A DNA stretch of 64,000 nucleotides, from contig JAFZXP010000005.1 of the NCBI GenBank assembly GCA_017616735.1, positions 1-64,000 of the forward strand, read 5' to 3'. Made by a program: the position numbers and the translations under genes. Of the stretch, positions 52,915 to 61,029 are shown piece after piece. The notes beneath the pieces were generated by a model. The model made no database searches. It was not told the DNA's origin and saw nothing but the letters and a program-made list of their open reading frames with translations. The DNA comes from Bacteroidales bacterium. GTDB taxonomy: Bacteria > Bacteroidota > Bacteroidia > Bacteroidales > F082. How positions within the stretch are numbered: the stretch's first letter is position 1; each line of letters starts with the position of its first letter.

Positions 52915-55507
52915 CAACGACAGTCACTAATGTTTCCAATTCTTTCATAGTCTGGTCATGACCATCTTTGGTGACGTAGCCGAGGCCAGGGACCAGAAGC
53001 TCGATGTTATGACCGGCATTCAAGAACTCCATCAAGGTGTTCTTGACGCAGTACTCTGTTGCGATACCGCTGATAACCAAATCCTTACCAACACATTCTG
53101 AAAGCATTCTGCCATCAGGGCCAACCGACTCGAAGCCTGAATACTGTTCTTCATCGACTTTCTCACCTTTACGGAAGATGTTTCTTGCCGGGTCAGGACG
53201 ATTGGCCGGGTTTATAACGTCGGTGTAGAAAGCCTCGTGAATAGCGCCGCCACGTGTTCCCTGCACGCAGTGAGTCGGCCAAATACCGCCAAACTCAGCG
53301 AATGAGCTGTGGTTTGCCGGGTGATAGTCGGTGATGTAAATCACCTTCTCCTCCGGGTGAGCGTTAATGTATTTCACCACCTCGTGCACAGCCTCTTCGG
53401 CATTGCCGCATGCCAAAGTGCCATCAATGAAATCGTAAAGCATATCAACCACCAGATGTTCCGGAGCATCGTGATTTTCCTCAACAAAGCTGTAATTCTT
53501 GCCGTAATCGAGATGCTGCTGCAGGAAGTCGCATGGATAATTGACTTGATAATCAACAACTTTACCGTCTTTAACAACAGGAACAATGTCTGGGTTGATG
53601 AAACCGCCGTATGGCTTCAGGCCGAGAGCCTCGTAACGTGCTTTCACCTCTTTATGAAGCTCAGGGTCAATCTTCACGGCGTAGGTTTCGATAAGGCGCT
53701 TGCCTTCTTCGTAGTCGCCTTCCGACTTAACGCGCTGAATCTCAGCAAGGAGCTTGCCGAACAAGCCACGCAATTTCTCATAGTCATTGATAACGAAATA
53801 TGTCTTGCCGTCACGTACTTTCTTCTCGATAACGTTATCTTTCAAGCCTTTTTCATAGCACCACCAGCTGATGAGAGCGCGATCCTGCATGTGTGACTCG
53901 GTGATGTTCTTGCCAAGTTCGATTCTTGCCAGCTGACCCATCAAACCGTTGCGGATAAAGCTTGAGTATTCGGCTTTGTAGCACTCCATATTTGGAAGGA
54001 TGCCAAGTTCAACCATCTTAGGATCGGCGCAGTAATACAGGCCAAAGAGGTCGGCACGCGACTCTTCAAGAGCCGAGCTGTATTCCTTCAAAGCGTTAGG
54101 CTGTGTTGTCGGGAGCAACTGACCAGAGCCGTGACCGAGACATTCGTGCAAGTCGGTATGCAAGACATCAGCAATACCGCCCCACTGCTTGCAGAGGTCG
54201 ATTTCCTCTTGCGAGTAAGCAAATTCAGCCAGAGCGCTCTTAGGCGACTCATTGGCGGCTTTTTCGTATGCGTCCATCAAGTTGGTGATTGTCACTGACT
54301 TTGAGCCGTGATCCTTGCGAATCCAGTCGGCGTTAGGCAGGTTGATGCCGATTGGAGGTGCCGGGAAGCAGTCGCCAGCCAATGTGGTGACAATGATGCC
54401 CTTGGCGCTCACGCCCTTGCATTCTTTCTTCTTGAAACGAGCATCAACTGGTGAGTTATCCTCAAACCACTGGGCGTTGGCGCTGATGATTTCCGAACGT
54501 TTGGTAGCCTCCATGTCTTTGTAGTCGACGATAGCCTCCCATGTGGCTTTCATACCCATAGGGTCGCCGTAGTCTTCAATGAAACCGTTCACAAAGTCGA
54601 TGTTTGAAATTGAATCCTCAACCCAAGCGATGTTGTATTCGTCCCATTTCTTAAGACAACCTGTTGTGTAATAATCGATTAACAGATTTGTATAATTACG
54701 CTGAACGTCGTTTTCAGCTACTTCGTTAGCCTTTTTAAGCCAGTAGATAATCTGTTCGATAGCCTTGCCATACAGACCGTCAACTTTGTAAACATCCTCG
54801 CGAAGCTTACCGTTTTCCTTGACAAGCTTTGAATTCAAGCCGTATGAAATAGGCTGTGGGTCGTTAGGCTTGCGCTGGGCATCGTAAAACGCCTCGACTT
54901 CACCTTTATTAATATTGCCTTTGTAGAAATTGACGCATGAGTTTTGGATAATGTCTTCCTCGCTGCTGCGGCGCTTGGCATACAAATCCTTGTCGAAGAT
55001 GACCGGGGTGATAAATGTCAGGAAATCCTCAACTGATTCGCCTTCAGCCAAAGGAAGAAGCTTAGCGTCAGATTTCTTTACCAGCTGTGCGAAATATTCC
55101 TCAGAAATCTCAGGGAACATTTTATCCTCAGCATAGTGATGATGGATGCCGTTACTAAAGAACACACGCTTGGCATAAACCACAAAGTTCTGATAATCAG
55201 CGCATTTCTTATCGCCTTTGTATGAATTCAGAATAGCCTCCAAGGTCTTGCGGACTGTAAGATTGTATTTAAAGTTTTGGTCAGCCAAGATGTCGCGACC
55301 GCATTTGGCTGCTTCACCGAGGTAATAAACATACTCTTTCTGCTGCAGCGTCAAGTTCTCCCATTCAGGAATCTGATAACGCATGACTTTGAGGTCGGCA
55401 AATTCGTCGACCAAATACTTAAACTCTCCATTCTGAGCTTTCTTATCGCTTGATCCACAAGCTGTTAAAAGCCCTGCAATACCTAAAAACATAATTAACT
55501 TTTTCAT
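52910..55507 (-). CDS. Lipoprotein fusion of dipeptidyl peptidase III and nicotinamidase
   Basis: The protein has 865 residues. A lipoprotein signal (GLLTAC, Cys17) is followed by an M49 dipeptidyl peptidase III domain (about residues 30-675). The zinc motif is HECLGH (454-459) and the second motif is EESRAD (481-486). The frame then continues without a break into an isochorismatase-fold nicotinamidase (residues 683-865). Asp688, Lys780 and Cys820 form the expected triad, and Asp727, His729 and His733 (DYHPANHSSF) the metal site. All catalytic residues of both halves look intact. It should act in the periplasm or at the outer membrane, which is unusual for a nicotinamidase. The TAG stop lies in a heptamer array. 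Confidence 0.88.
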   Translation of the reverse strand: MKKLIMFLGIAGLLTACGSSDKKAQNGEFKYLVDEFADLKVMRYQIPEWENLTLQQKEYVYYLGEAAKCGRDILADQNFKYNLTVRKTLEAILNSYKGDKKCADYQNFVVYAKRVFFSNGIHHHYAEDKMFPEISEEYFAQLVKKSDAKLLPLAEGESVEDFLTFITPVIFDKDLYAKRRSSEEDIIQNSCVNFYKGNINKGEVEAFYDAQRKPNDPQPISYGLNSKLVKENGKLREDVYKVDGLYGKAIEQIIYWLKKANEVAENDVQRNYTNLLIDYYTTGCLKKWDEYNIAWVEDSISNIDFVNGFIEDYGDPMGMKATWEAIVDYKDMEATKRSEIISANAQWFEDNSPVDARFKKKECKGVSAKGIIVTTLAGDCFPAPPIGINLPNADWIRKDHGSKSVTITNLMDAYEKAANESPKSALAEFAYSQEEIDLCKQWGGIADVLHTDLHECLGHGSGQLLPTTQPNALKEYSSALEESRADLFGLYYCADPKMVELGILPNMECYKAEYSSFIRNGLMGQLARIELGKNITESHMQDRALISWWCYEKGLKDNVIEKKVRDGKTYFVINDYEKLRGLFGKLLAEIQRVKSEGDYEEGKRLIETYAVKIDPELHKEVKARYEALGLKPYGGFINPDIVPVVKDGKVVDYQVNYPCDFLQQHLDYGKNYSFVEENHDAPEHLVVDMLYDFIDGTLACGNAEEAVHEVVKYINAHPEEKVIYITDYHPANHSSFAEFGGIWPTHCVQGTRGGAIHEAFYTDVINPANRPDPARNIFRKGEKVDEEQYSGFESVGPDGRMLSECVGKDLVISGIATEYCVKNTLMEFLNAGHNIELLVPGLGYVTKDGHDQTMKELETLVTVVD

Positions 55508-55545
55508 TATTTTTATTTTGATTAATATTTCGAAAAATAAGATTG

Positions 55546-55553
55546 CAAAATTA
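55546..55553 (-). promoter_or_regulatory. -7 box TAATTTTG before the DPP III fusion gene
   Basis: This TAnnTTTG match on the minus strand is 38 bp before the ATG at 55507. It overlaps the upstream part of the divergent SPFH promoter. Confidence 0.55.
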
Positions 55554-55566
55554 TCGTTTTTTTTAT

Positions 55567-55574
55567 TACCTTTG
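55567..55574 (+). promoter_or_regulatory. -7 box TACCTTTG before the SPFH gene
   Basis: TACCTTTG is a TAnnTTTG match with a possible TTG -33 element at 55543-55545. It lies 29 bp before the ATG. Confidence 0.6.
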
Positions 55575-55603
55575 CAAAAATAAACTAATTAAAAATTTAT
55601 ATT

Positions 55604-56464
55604 ATGGAATACACACAACAATCTGGCTATCAACAGAATAAGCCATCCAACAACAAAAAATACGGACCATTGGTTTTGATTGGCGCAGTTGTTTTGCTGC
55701 TCATCATTTTCTGGAGCCGCATCACTGTCACAATACCAGCCGGTCACGGCGGAGTGCTTTACCGTTTGTTCGGCGGCGGTATCGACATCACCAAGACATA
55801 CGAGGAAGGTTTCCATTTTATAGCACCTTGGAACAGCATGGAGCTCTACGAAGTGCGTCAGCAGGTGGCCGACGAGGAAATGAGCGCTCTTTCATCAAAC
55901 GGTTTGGAAATCAAGATTGAATTCTCAACATGGTATCAGCCAAAATGGGAAGAGCTTGGCAGACTTCATGCATCAATTGGCACCCAGTATCTGACCAGAA
56001 CCGTCTACCCCGCCATGCGTTCGGCAGCCAGAAGCGTTCTCGGACGTTACACACCTGAGCAGATTTATTCAACCAAGCGCGACGCCATCCAGGAAGAAAT
56101 CTTCATCGAAACCAAGAACTTGCTCGAAGGCAAGCACATCCAGCTCAATCAGGTGCTCATCCGTTCAGTGACGCTGCCTCCGACCATCAAATCGGCCATC
56201 GAAAGCAAATTAAAGCAAGAACAAGAGGCTTTGGAATACGAGTTTAAGCTCGAAAAAGCATCACAAGAGGCTGAACGTCAACGTGTTGAGGCCGAAGGTA
56301 AGGCCCGTGCCAACAACATCATCAGTGCCAGTATCAACGATAAGATTTTGCGCGAAAAAGGCATAGATGCAACACTCAAGCTTGCCGAATCGCCCAACAC
56401 CAAAGTCGTGATAGTCGGCAACAGCAAAGACGGCATGCCGTTGATTCTGGGAGATATCAAGTAA
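55604..56464 (+). CDS. SPFH/prohibitin-family membrane protein
   Basis: The 286-residue protein has one N-terminal membrane segment (about residues 22-43) and then an SPFH domain ([38 protein letters not shown]) and a charged coiled coil ([20 protein letters not shown]). Prohibitin-like proteins form large membrane rings that regulate proteases or lipid domains. Its TAA stop overlaps the smpB ATG by one base. The promoter is divergent from the DPP III fusion gene. Confidence 0.92.
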   Translation: MEYTQQSGYQQNKPSNNKKYGPLVLIGAVVLLLIIFWSRITVTIPAGHGGVLYRLFGGGIDITKTYEEGFHFIAPWNSMELYEVRQQVADEEMSALSSNGLEIKIEFSTWYQPKWEELGRLHASIGTQYLTRTVYPAMRSAARSVLGRYTPEQIYSTKRDAIQEEIFIETKNLLEGKHIQLNQVLIRSVTLPPTIKSAIESKLKQEQEALEYEFKLEKASQEAERQRVEAEGKARANNIISASINDKILREKGIDATLKLAESPNTKVVIVGNSKDGMPLILGDIK

Positions 56465-56919
56465 TGGCAAACAAAGTAAAACAAGTTAGAATAAGCATAA
56501 AAAACCGGCGCGCTTCGTACGAGTATTATCTAATCGACCGCTACACAGCGGGAATAGTACTCACCGGCACCGAGATTAAAAGCATCCGTGAAGGCAAAGC
56601 CAGTCTCACCGACTCGTATTGCGCCTTCACGGGTGACGAGCTTTTTGTGGTAGGCATGCATATTGCCGAATACGCTTTCGGCACTTACAACAATCATGTG
56701 CCCAAACGCGACCGCAAGCTGTTGCTCACAGCAAAAGAATTGCGCAAGCTCAAGGCCAAAAGCTCCGAAAAAGGCTTCACCATAGTTCCGGTTGAGATGT
56801 TCGTCAACGACCGAGGCTTGGCAAAGGTTGAGATAGCTCTGGCCAAAGGAAAGCATTTCTATGACAAGAGAGATAGTTTGAAAGAAAAAGATTCGAAGAA
56901 AGAAATAAAAGAGTTTTAG
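56464..56919 (+). CDS. smpB: SsrA-binding protein
   Basis: The 151-residue protein has the SmpB core: [34 protein letters not shown] and [12 protein letters not shown], followed by a lysine-rich C-terminal tail ([14 protein letters not shown]). It delivers tmRNA to stalled ribosomes. No tmRNA gene was recognised in the window. It overlaps the SPFH gene by one base, and a palindromic repeat begins 2 bp after its stop. Confidence 0.96.
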   Translation: MANKVKQVRISIKNRRASYEYYLIDRYTAGIVLTGTEIKSIREGKASLTDSYCAFTGDELFVVGMHIAEYAFGTYNNHVPKRDRKLLLTAKELRKLKAKSSEKGFTIVPVEMFVNDRGLAKVEIALAKGKHFYDKRDSLKEKDSKKEIKEF

Positions 56920-56920
56920 T

Positions 56921-57000
56921 GACGGAAAACTATGCAAGGCATCACGAATGTGAAGCCGCAAGGATTCACCCTGAAGTGAGGCTTTGCATAGTTTGGAGTC
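56921..57000. repeat. 80-bp palindromic repeat, copy F
   Basis: The inner hairpin is GTGAA-g-CC-gcaa-GG-a-TTCAC, with a GNRA-type loop. It starts 2 bp after the smpB stop. Confidence 0.88.
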
Positions 57001-57006
57001 GATGAT

Positions 57007-57052
57007 AAAAGTTGAAAGTTGAAAGTTAAAAGTTGAAAGTTAAAAGTTATAA
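57007..57052. repeat. Heptamer array (GTTGAAA/GTTAAAA type)
   Basis: Six units lie between palindromic copies F and G and match the array before copy D. Confidence 0.85.
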
Positions 57053-57069
57053 AGTATTGAAGTTCTAAA

Positions 57070-57151
57070 GACGGAAAACTATGCAAAGCAATCACGAATG
57101 TGAGACCTCAAGGGCTCACCCCTGAAGTGATGCTTTGCATAGTTTGGAGTC
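57070..57151. repeat. 80-bp palindromic repeat, copy G
   Basis: This is the tandem partner of copy F (149 bp apart, same orientation). The inner hairpin is GTGAG-a-CC-tcaa-GG-g-CTCAC. It lies upstream of the thioredoxin gene. Confidence 0.88.
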
Positions 57152-57180
57152 GATGATTAATATTGAGCATTGAAAGTATT

Positions 57181-57690
57181 ATGAAGAGATTGTGGATAGT
57201 TATTATGGTTTTGATTTCACTGCCGATTCTGGGTAACGCTCAGGAAGGCATCCATTGGATGACATTTCAGGAAGCCGTCAAGCTGAATGAAACCGCGCCA
57301 AAGAAAATCTTCATTGACGTCTTTACCGACTGGTGCGGCTGGTGCAAAAAGATGGATCAGACAACCTTCCAAGACGAAGCCGTGGTTGCATACATGAACG
57401 AAAACTACTATGCCGTGAAATTTAACGCCGAGATGAACGACACCATCGTCTTCAACGGATACACATACGTCAACGAAGGCGGAGTTAACGGACGCAGAGG
57501 CACTCATCAGTTGGCGATCGTCCTTCTGAAAGGCCGTATATCCTACCCTTCGTACGTATTTTTAAATGAGCGAAACAGGCTTCTGACCGTGGCTCCAGGA
57601 TATATGAGCGCCAATGATTTTATGCCAGTTCTCAGCTATTTTGCCACCAACGCATATCAAAAACAAAGATTCAAGGATTACATTAAATAA
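57181..57690 (+). CDS. Periplasmic thioredoxin-family protein
   Basis: The ATG at 57181 gives 169 residues with a signal peptide (MKRLWIVIMVLISLPILGNA). A thioredoxin-like domain has the redox motif WCGWCKKM (Cys52, Cys55) and a short insertion before the cis-proline segment SYPSYVFL. It probably reduces disulfides in the envelope. The upstream frame would start at a TTG and is not preferred. The gene is followed after 2 bp by the beta-helix lipoprotein gene. Confidence 0.88.
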   Translation: MKRLWIVIMVLISLPILGNAQEGIHWMTFQEAVKLNETAPKKIFIDVFTDWCGWCKKMDQTTFQDEAVVAYMNENYYAVKFNAEMNDTIVFNGYTYVNEGGVNGRRGTHQLAIVLLKGRISYPSYVFLNERNRLLTVAPGYMSANDFMPVLSYFATNAYQKQRFKDYIK

Positions 57691-57692
57691 TA

Positions 57693-59177
57693 ATGCGTAA
57701 AATATTAGTTATCATATTATTAGCAATAATAACACTGTCGATTTCATGCCGTAAAACACGCGACTTTTCCAATGACAGTTCGCTCAACATCGAACTGTCG
57801 TCCGACACAATAACATTCGACACCGTGTTCACATGCATTGGCTCATCCACACGCATACTGATGGTGTATAACAACACCGATGAAAACCTTAAAATCAACT
57901 CAGTGCGTCTTGAGCAAGGCAGCGAATCGCCATACAGCGTCAATGTGGACGGCATCGCCGGAACCGACTTCAGCAATGTCGAAATTTACGCCCACGACAG
58001 CTTGTATGTTTTTGTGAAAGTCACCATCGACCCAACCGACGAGAACAATCCGTTCTTCGTGGAAGACCGCCTGATTTTCAATACTAACGGCAACGAAAAA
58101 GTAGCCCATCTGACGGCTTACGGACAGAATGCGCATTACATCATAGGCAACATCGGCATTTTCCCTGATGAACAGGGGCATTACACCAATTACTACTACC
58201 CTGTCACCGACTCGGTCAACACCGACGTGCATTGGACTGCCGACAAGCCGTATGTCATTTACAATGTGGCACTTATCGATTCCGAAGGCACACTGACAAT
58301 CGAAGCCGGCACTCATGTGTATTTTCATGGTGGCGCAGGCCTTTGGGCATGGAGCGAAGGTCAGCTGATAGTAAATGGCACAGCCGACAACCCAGTGGTA
58401 TTCCAAGGCGACAGGCTGGAGCCGTATTATCAGGACGAACCCGGCCAATGGGACCGCATCTGGCTTATGGAAGCTCGCGAAGGCCATGGACACAGCATCA
58501 GCCACGCCATCATCCGCAACGGCTTTATAGGGCTGCAAATCCAGCGCATGCTCAAAGACAATAAGGCCCAGACCGAAATCAGCAATACTATAATCGAAAA
58601 CCACACAGGAATGGGCATTTACACCAATTGCTATACCGTAAACGCATGGAATGTGTCGATTAACAACTGCGGCAATTACTGCATGGCTTTGACAGGCGGA
58701 GGCGACTACCTGTTCCGTCATGGCACCATAGCCAACTATTGGACAGGCTCAGCCCGCCAAACGCCGGCCTTGTATTTCGACAACTATTATACCAATCCTA
58801 CAGACGGAAACACATACATCGTGCCTTTCAACTGTGAAATTGACAACAGCATTGTATACGGCAATCATGCCGATGAGTTTTCGACCAATTTCCACGAGCT
58901 TTTAAGCGACACCACCTACATTTTCAACCATTGTCTGTTGGGAACCTTAAGGCCCCACAGCGACAGCACACTCTACCAGGCCTGCATCTTCAACCAGCAG
59001 CCTAAGTTCATGAGCCCAGCCGAGTTTGATTTCCATCTCGACACTCTGTCGCCGGCAATCGGCATAGGCGACCCTGCAATTTCCACAGGATTATTGCGAT
59101 TTGACTTGGATGGTGTTGACCGCGGCAGCAGTCCTGACGCCGGAGCTTATCAATATATCTACACACCTGAAAGATAG
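57693..59177 (+). CDS. Parallel beta-helix lipoprotein
   Basis: The 494-residue product has a lipoprotein signal (ITLSISC, Cys19), an Ig-like N-region (residues 30-150) and then right-handed parallel beta-helix repeats (GTLTIEAGTHVYFHGGAGL, HAIIRNGFIGLQIQ, TIIENHTGMGIYT and similar). The end, DVDRG-like (DGVDRGSSPDAGAYQ), is common in secreted Bacteroidota beta-helix proteins. Such proteins often bind or cleave polysaccharides, but no catalytic residues are evident. It is cotranscribed with the thioredoxin gene. Confidence 0.85.
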   Translation: MRKILVIILLAIITLSISCRKTRDFSNDSSLNIELSSDTITFDTVFTCIGSSTRILMVYNNTDENLKINSVRLEQGSESPYSVNVDGIAGTDFSNVEIYAHDSLYVFVKVTIDPTDENNPFFVEDRLIFNTNGNEKVAHLTAYGQNAHYIIGNIGIFPDEQGHYTNYYYPVTDSVNTDVHWTADKPYVIYNVALIDSEGTLTIEAGTHVYFHGGAGLWAWSEGQLIVNGTADNPVVFQGDRLEPYYQDEPGQWDRIWLMEAREGHGHSISHAIIRNGFIGLQIQRMLKDNKAQTEISNTIIENHTGMGIYTNCYTVNAWNVSINNCGNYCMALTGGGDYLFRHGTIANYWTGSARQTPALYFDNYYTNPTDGNTYIVPFNCEIDNSIVYGNHADEFSTNFHELLSDTTYIFNHCLLGTLRPHSDSTLYQACIFNQQPKFMSPAEFDFHLDTLSPAIGIGDPAISTGLLRFDLDGVDRGSSPDAGAYQYIYTPER

Positions 59178-59198
59178 CAGGTATTATCCAAAGAGCCT

Positions 59199-60911
59199 CT
59201 ATTTCTTAGGCTTTTCACGAATTATATTATACGTTTTGCTTGTTTCGTTGCCGACACCATCCGTGACAACAATCTGCAATTTGTTGTTCCCGATTTTCAG
59301 ATTATCGTCAACATCGTAAAACAGCAGGTCGTTCTTGGCATCATAAGCTCCTACGACCCATTTCCCATTGATGTAGATATTATATGAGTTAATGCCTGAT
59401 TCTTTATCTTTGATCTTGACATTCAATCGTTTACATTTGATTATTTTGGTATTGTTCTTAAAATTGTCTGGAGTTACCACAGGGGCGTTATTGTCTTCGG
59501 CCAAAGCGTAAACTCCTAAACTTCTCACCTGTGTGCGAATCATGCCATCCACTTTTTTGCCGCCCTGACCTGAAAACTTACCGTTTTTGTCAACACCAAC
59601 CACATAAAGTTTGTCGGATGAAGCATATTTTTCAGCCGGACGAATCTTTATGTCAATCTTTTTCTGCACCGGAATATCTTCAGTACCAAGCACATAGGCA
59701 TAATCTGACGCGATATTCGGTATAGAATCAAGCTGACGCGACAAAATGTATTCAAACTTATAAAACGCCTTCTCAGGAATATCGGCTGTAAAACCATTCA
59801 GATTAACCTCAACGGCATTCTTGCCATCCACACGATAATAACTTCTACCATATTGATTATCAGTGAATTCATCTAAAGGCTTATCACCTACCAAAGTAAA
59901 CCGCACCGAGGTTGTGTTTTTGTCAAAATCTTTAACAACATACTTCATCTCTACCCTATCACCCTCTTTTAGAGTAACATAGCCCGATGTTTCGCCATAA
60001 AGGTCAAGAATGTTGTAGTCGTCAATTTCGGTTCTGACATACCTGATTTTATCGTTGTAAAACTTCCGATAATCAATCAAGCTATTGACATAACGGGTTT
60101 CATCATACGAATACTCATTAAATAAAATGCTGAATATCAATCTATTGTCAGCATACAGCTCAATCGAATTGACGCCGTTTTTATTATGCTGTCCATCCGA
60201 CTGATCGTATGTTGAAATGCCAAAATACACCGTTCCGTTAACTTTTATATCTTCATCAATCTTGTAGTTTCCGTTATTACCCGTAACGTTAAGATATACA
60301 GCTGAATCATGGCCGTTAACCGATGATAAATCTGTGGGATACAATGCTATACCATTCACCATAGGCTTTATGCCGTCAGTGATTTTTAAACCAAAAAGCA
60401 TAGGATTGACCGGATGTTGTTTGGCGTCACGAATCTCGTAATGCAGATGAGGACCGCCTGAACCGCCCGTATTGCCGCTAAGTCCCAGGACATCGCCAGC
60501 CTTAACCGGTATCTCACCCTTTTCCAAAAACAGATTTTGTGCAAACGACTTACTTGCCATCTGCTTCTGCTTCACATATTTACCTATTTTATCATTGAAA
60601 TTCTCCAGATGGGCGTAAACCGACATATACCCGTCATTATGAGTAACATACACCACATTGCCATAGCCATACGGCGACACCCCGATGCGACTTACATATC
60701 CGTCTGCCACAGCATACACCCTAAATCCTGTCTTACCCTGTGTCTTAATATCAACTCCCGCATGAAAAGCATTCGTACGCAATTCGCCAAATGACGCCGA
60801 AAGGTAAATCGGAATCTTCACCGGATTGGGATATTGCGGATAACGCGGCTTGTCTTGAGCGCACAATACATTGATAATCAACAAGAAACAAAACAAAAAT
60901 TTAACTCTCAT
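59199..60911 (-). CDS. M23-family peptidoglycan metallopeptidase
   Basis: The protein has 570 residues from the ATG at 60911, which starts a signal peptide (MRVKFLFCFLLIINVLCAQ). An ATG ten codons earlier overlaps the promoter box and is rejected. The M23 zinc motifs are HAGVD (His50, Asp54) and HLHYE (His155, His157). About 400 further residues form beta-rich domains without recognised motifs. LytM-type enzymes cut peptidoglycan cross-bridges or activate amidases. The gene is divergent from the LtaS-like gene. Confidence 0.9.
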   Translation of the reverse strand: MRVKFLFCFLLIINVLCAQDKPRYPQYPNPVKIPIYLSASFGELRTNAFHAGVDIKTQGKTGFRVYAVADGYVSRIGVSPYGYGNVVYVTHNDGYMSVYAHLENFNDKIGKYVKQKQMASKSFAQNLFLEKGEIPVKAGDVLGLSGNTGGSGGPHLHYEIRDAKQHPVNPMLFGLKITDGIKPMVNGIALYPTDLSSVNGHDSAVYLNVTGNNGNYKIDEDIKVNGTVYFGISTYDQSDGQHNKNGVNSIELYADNRLIFSILFNEYSYDETRYVNSLIDYRKFYNDKIRYVRTEIDDYNILDLYGETSGYVTLKEGDRVEMKYVVKDFDKNTTSVRFTLVGDKPLDEFTDNQYGRSYYRVDGKNAVEVNLNGFTADIPEKAFYKFEYILSRQLDSIPNIASDYAYVLGTEDIPVQKKIDIKIRPAEKYASSDKLYVVGVDKNGKFSGQGGKKVDGMIRTQVRSLGVYALAEDNNAPVVTPDNFKNNTKIIKCKRLNVKIKDKESGINSYNIYINGKWVVGAYDAKNDLLFYDVDDNLKIGNNKLQIVVTDGVGNETSKTYNIIREKPKK

Positions 60912-60930
60912 TTCCAATAATTTTGATGTA

Positions 60931-60938
60931 CAAATATA
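60931..60938 (-). promoter_or_regulatory. -7 box TATATTTG before the M23 gene
   Basis: This TAnnTTTG match on the minus strand is 19 bp before the ATG at 60911. The earlier in-frame ATG at 60941 overlaps it, which settles the start. Confidence 0.65.
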
Positions 60939-60971
60939 CATAAAAAGTCTTTAATAATAATATTCAAAAAA

Positions 60972-61003
60972 ACTAATGGCTAATGGCTAACAGCTAATGG
61001 CTT
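60972..61003. repeat. Heptamer array (GGCTAAT type)
   Basis: About four units lie between the divergent M23 and LtaS-like genes, directly before the LtaS-like promoter box. Confidence 0.8.
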
Positions 61004-61008
61004 TTTTG

Positions 61009-61016
61009 TATATTTG
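61009..61016 (+). promoter_or_regulatory. -7 box TATATTTG before the LtaS-like gene
   Basis: This full TAnnTTTG match ends 13 bp before the ATG at 61030. An in-frame ATG at 60997 lies upstream of the box in a heptamer array and cannot be used from this promoter. Confidence 0.65.
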
Positions 61017-61029
61017 CAAAAATTATTAT

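Noticed and set aside
60997..61029. Earlier ATG for the LtaS-like gene
   Set aside because: It lies in a heptamer array upstream of the TATATTTG promoter box.
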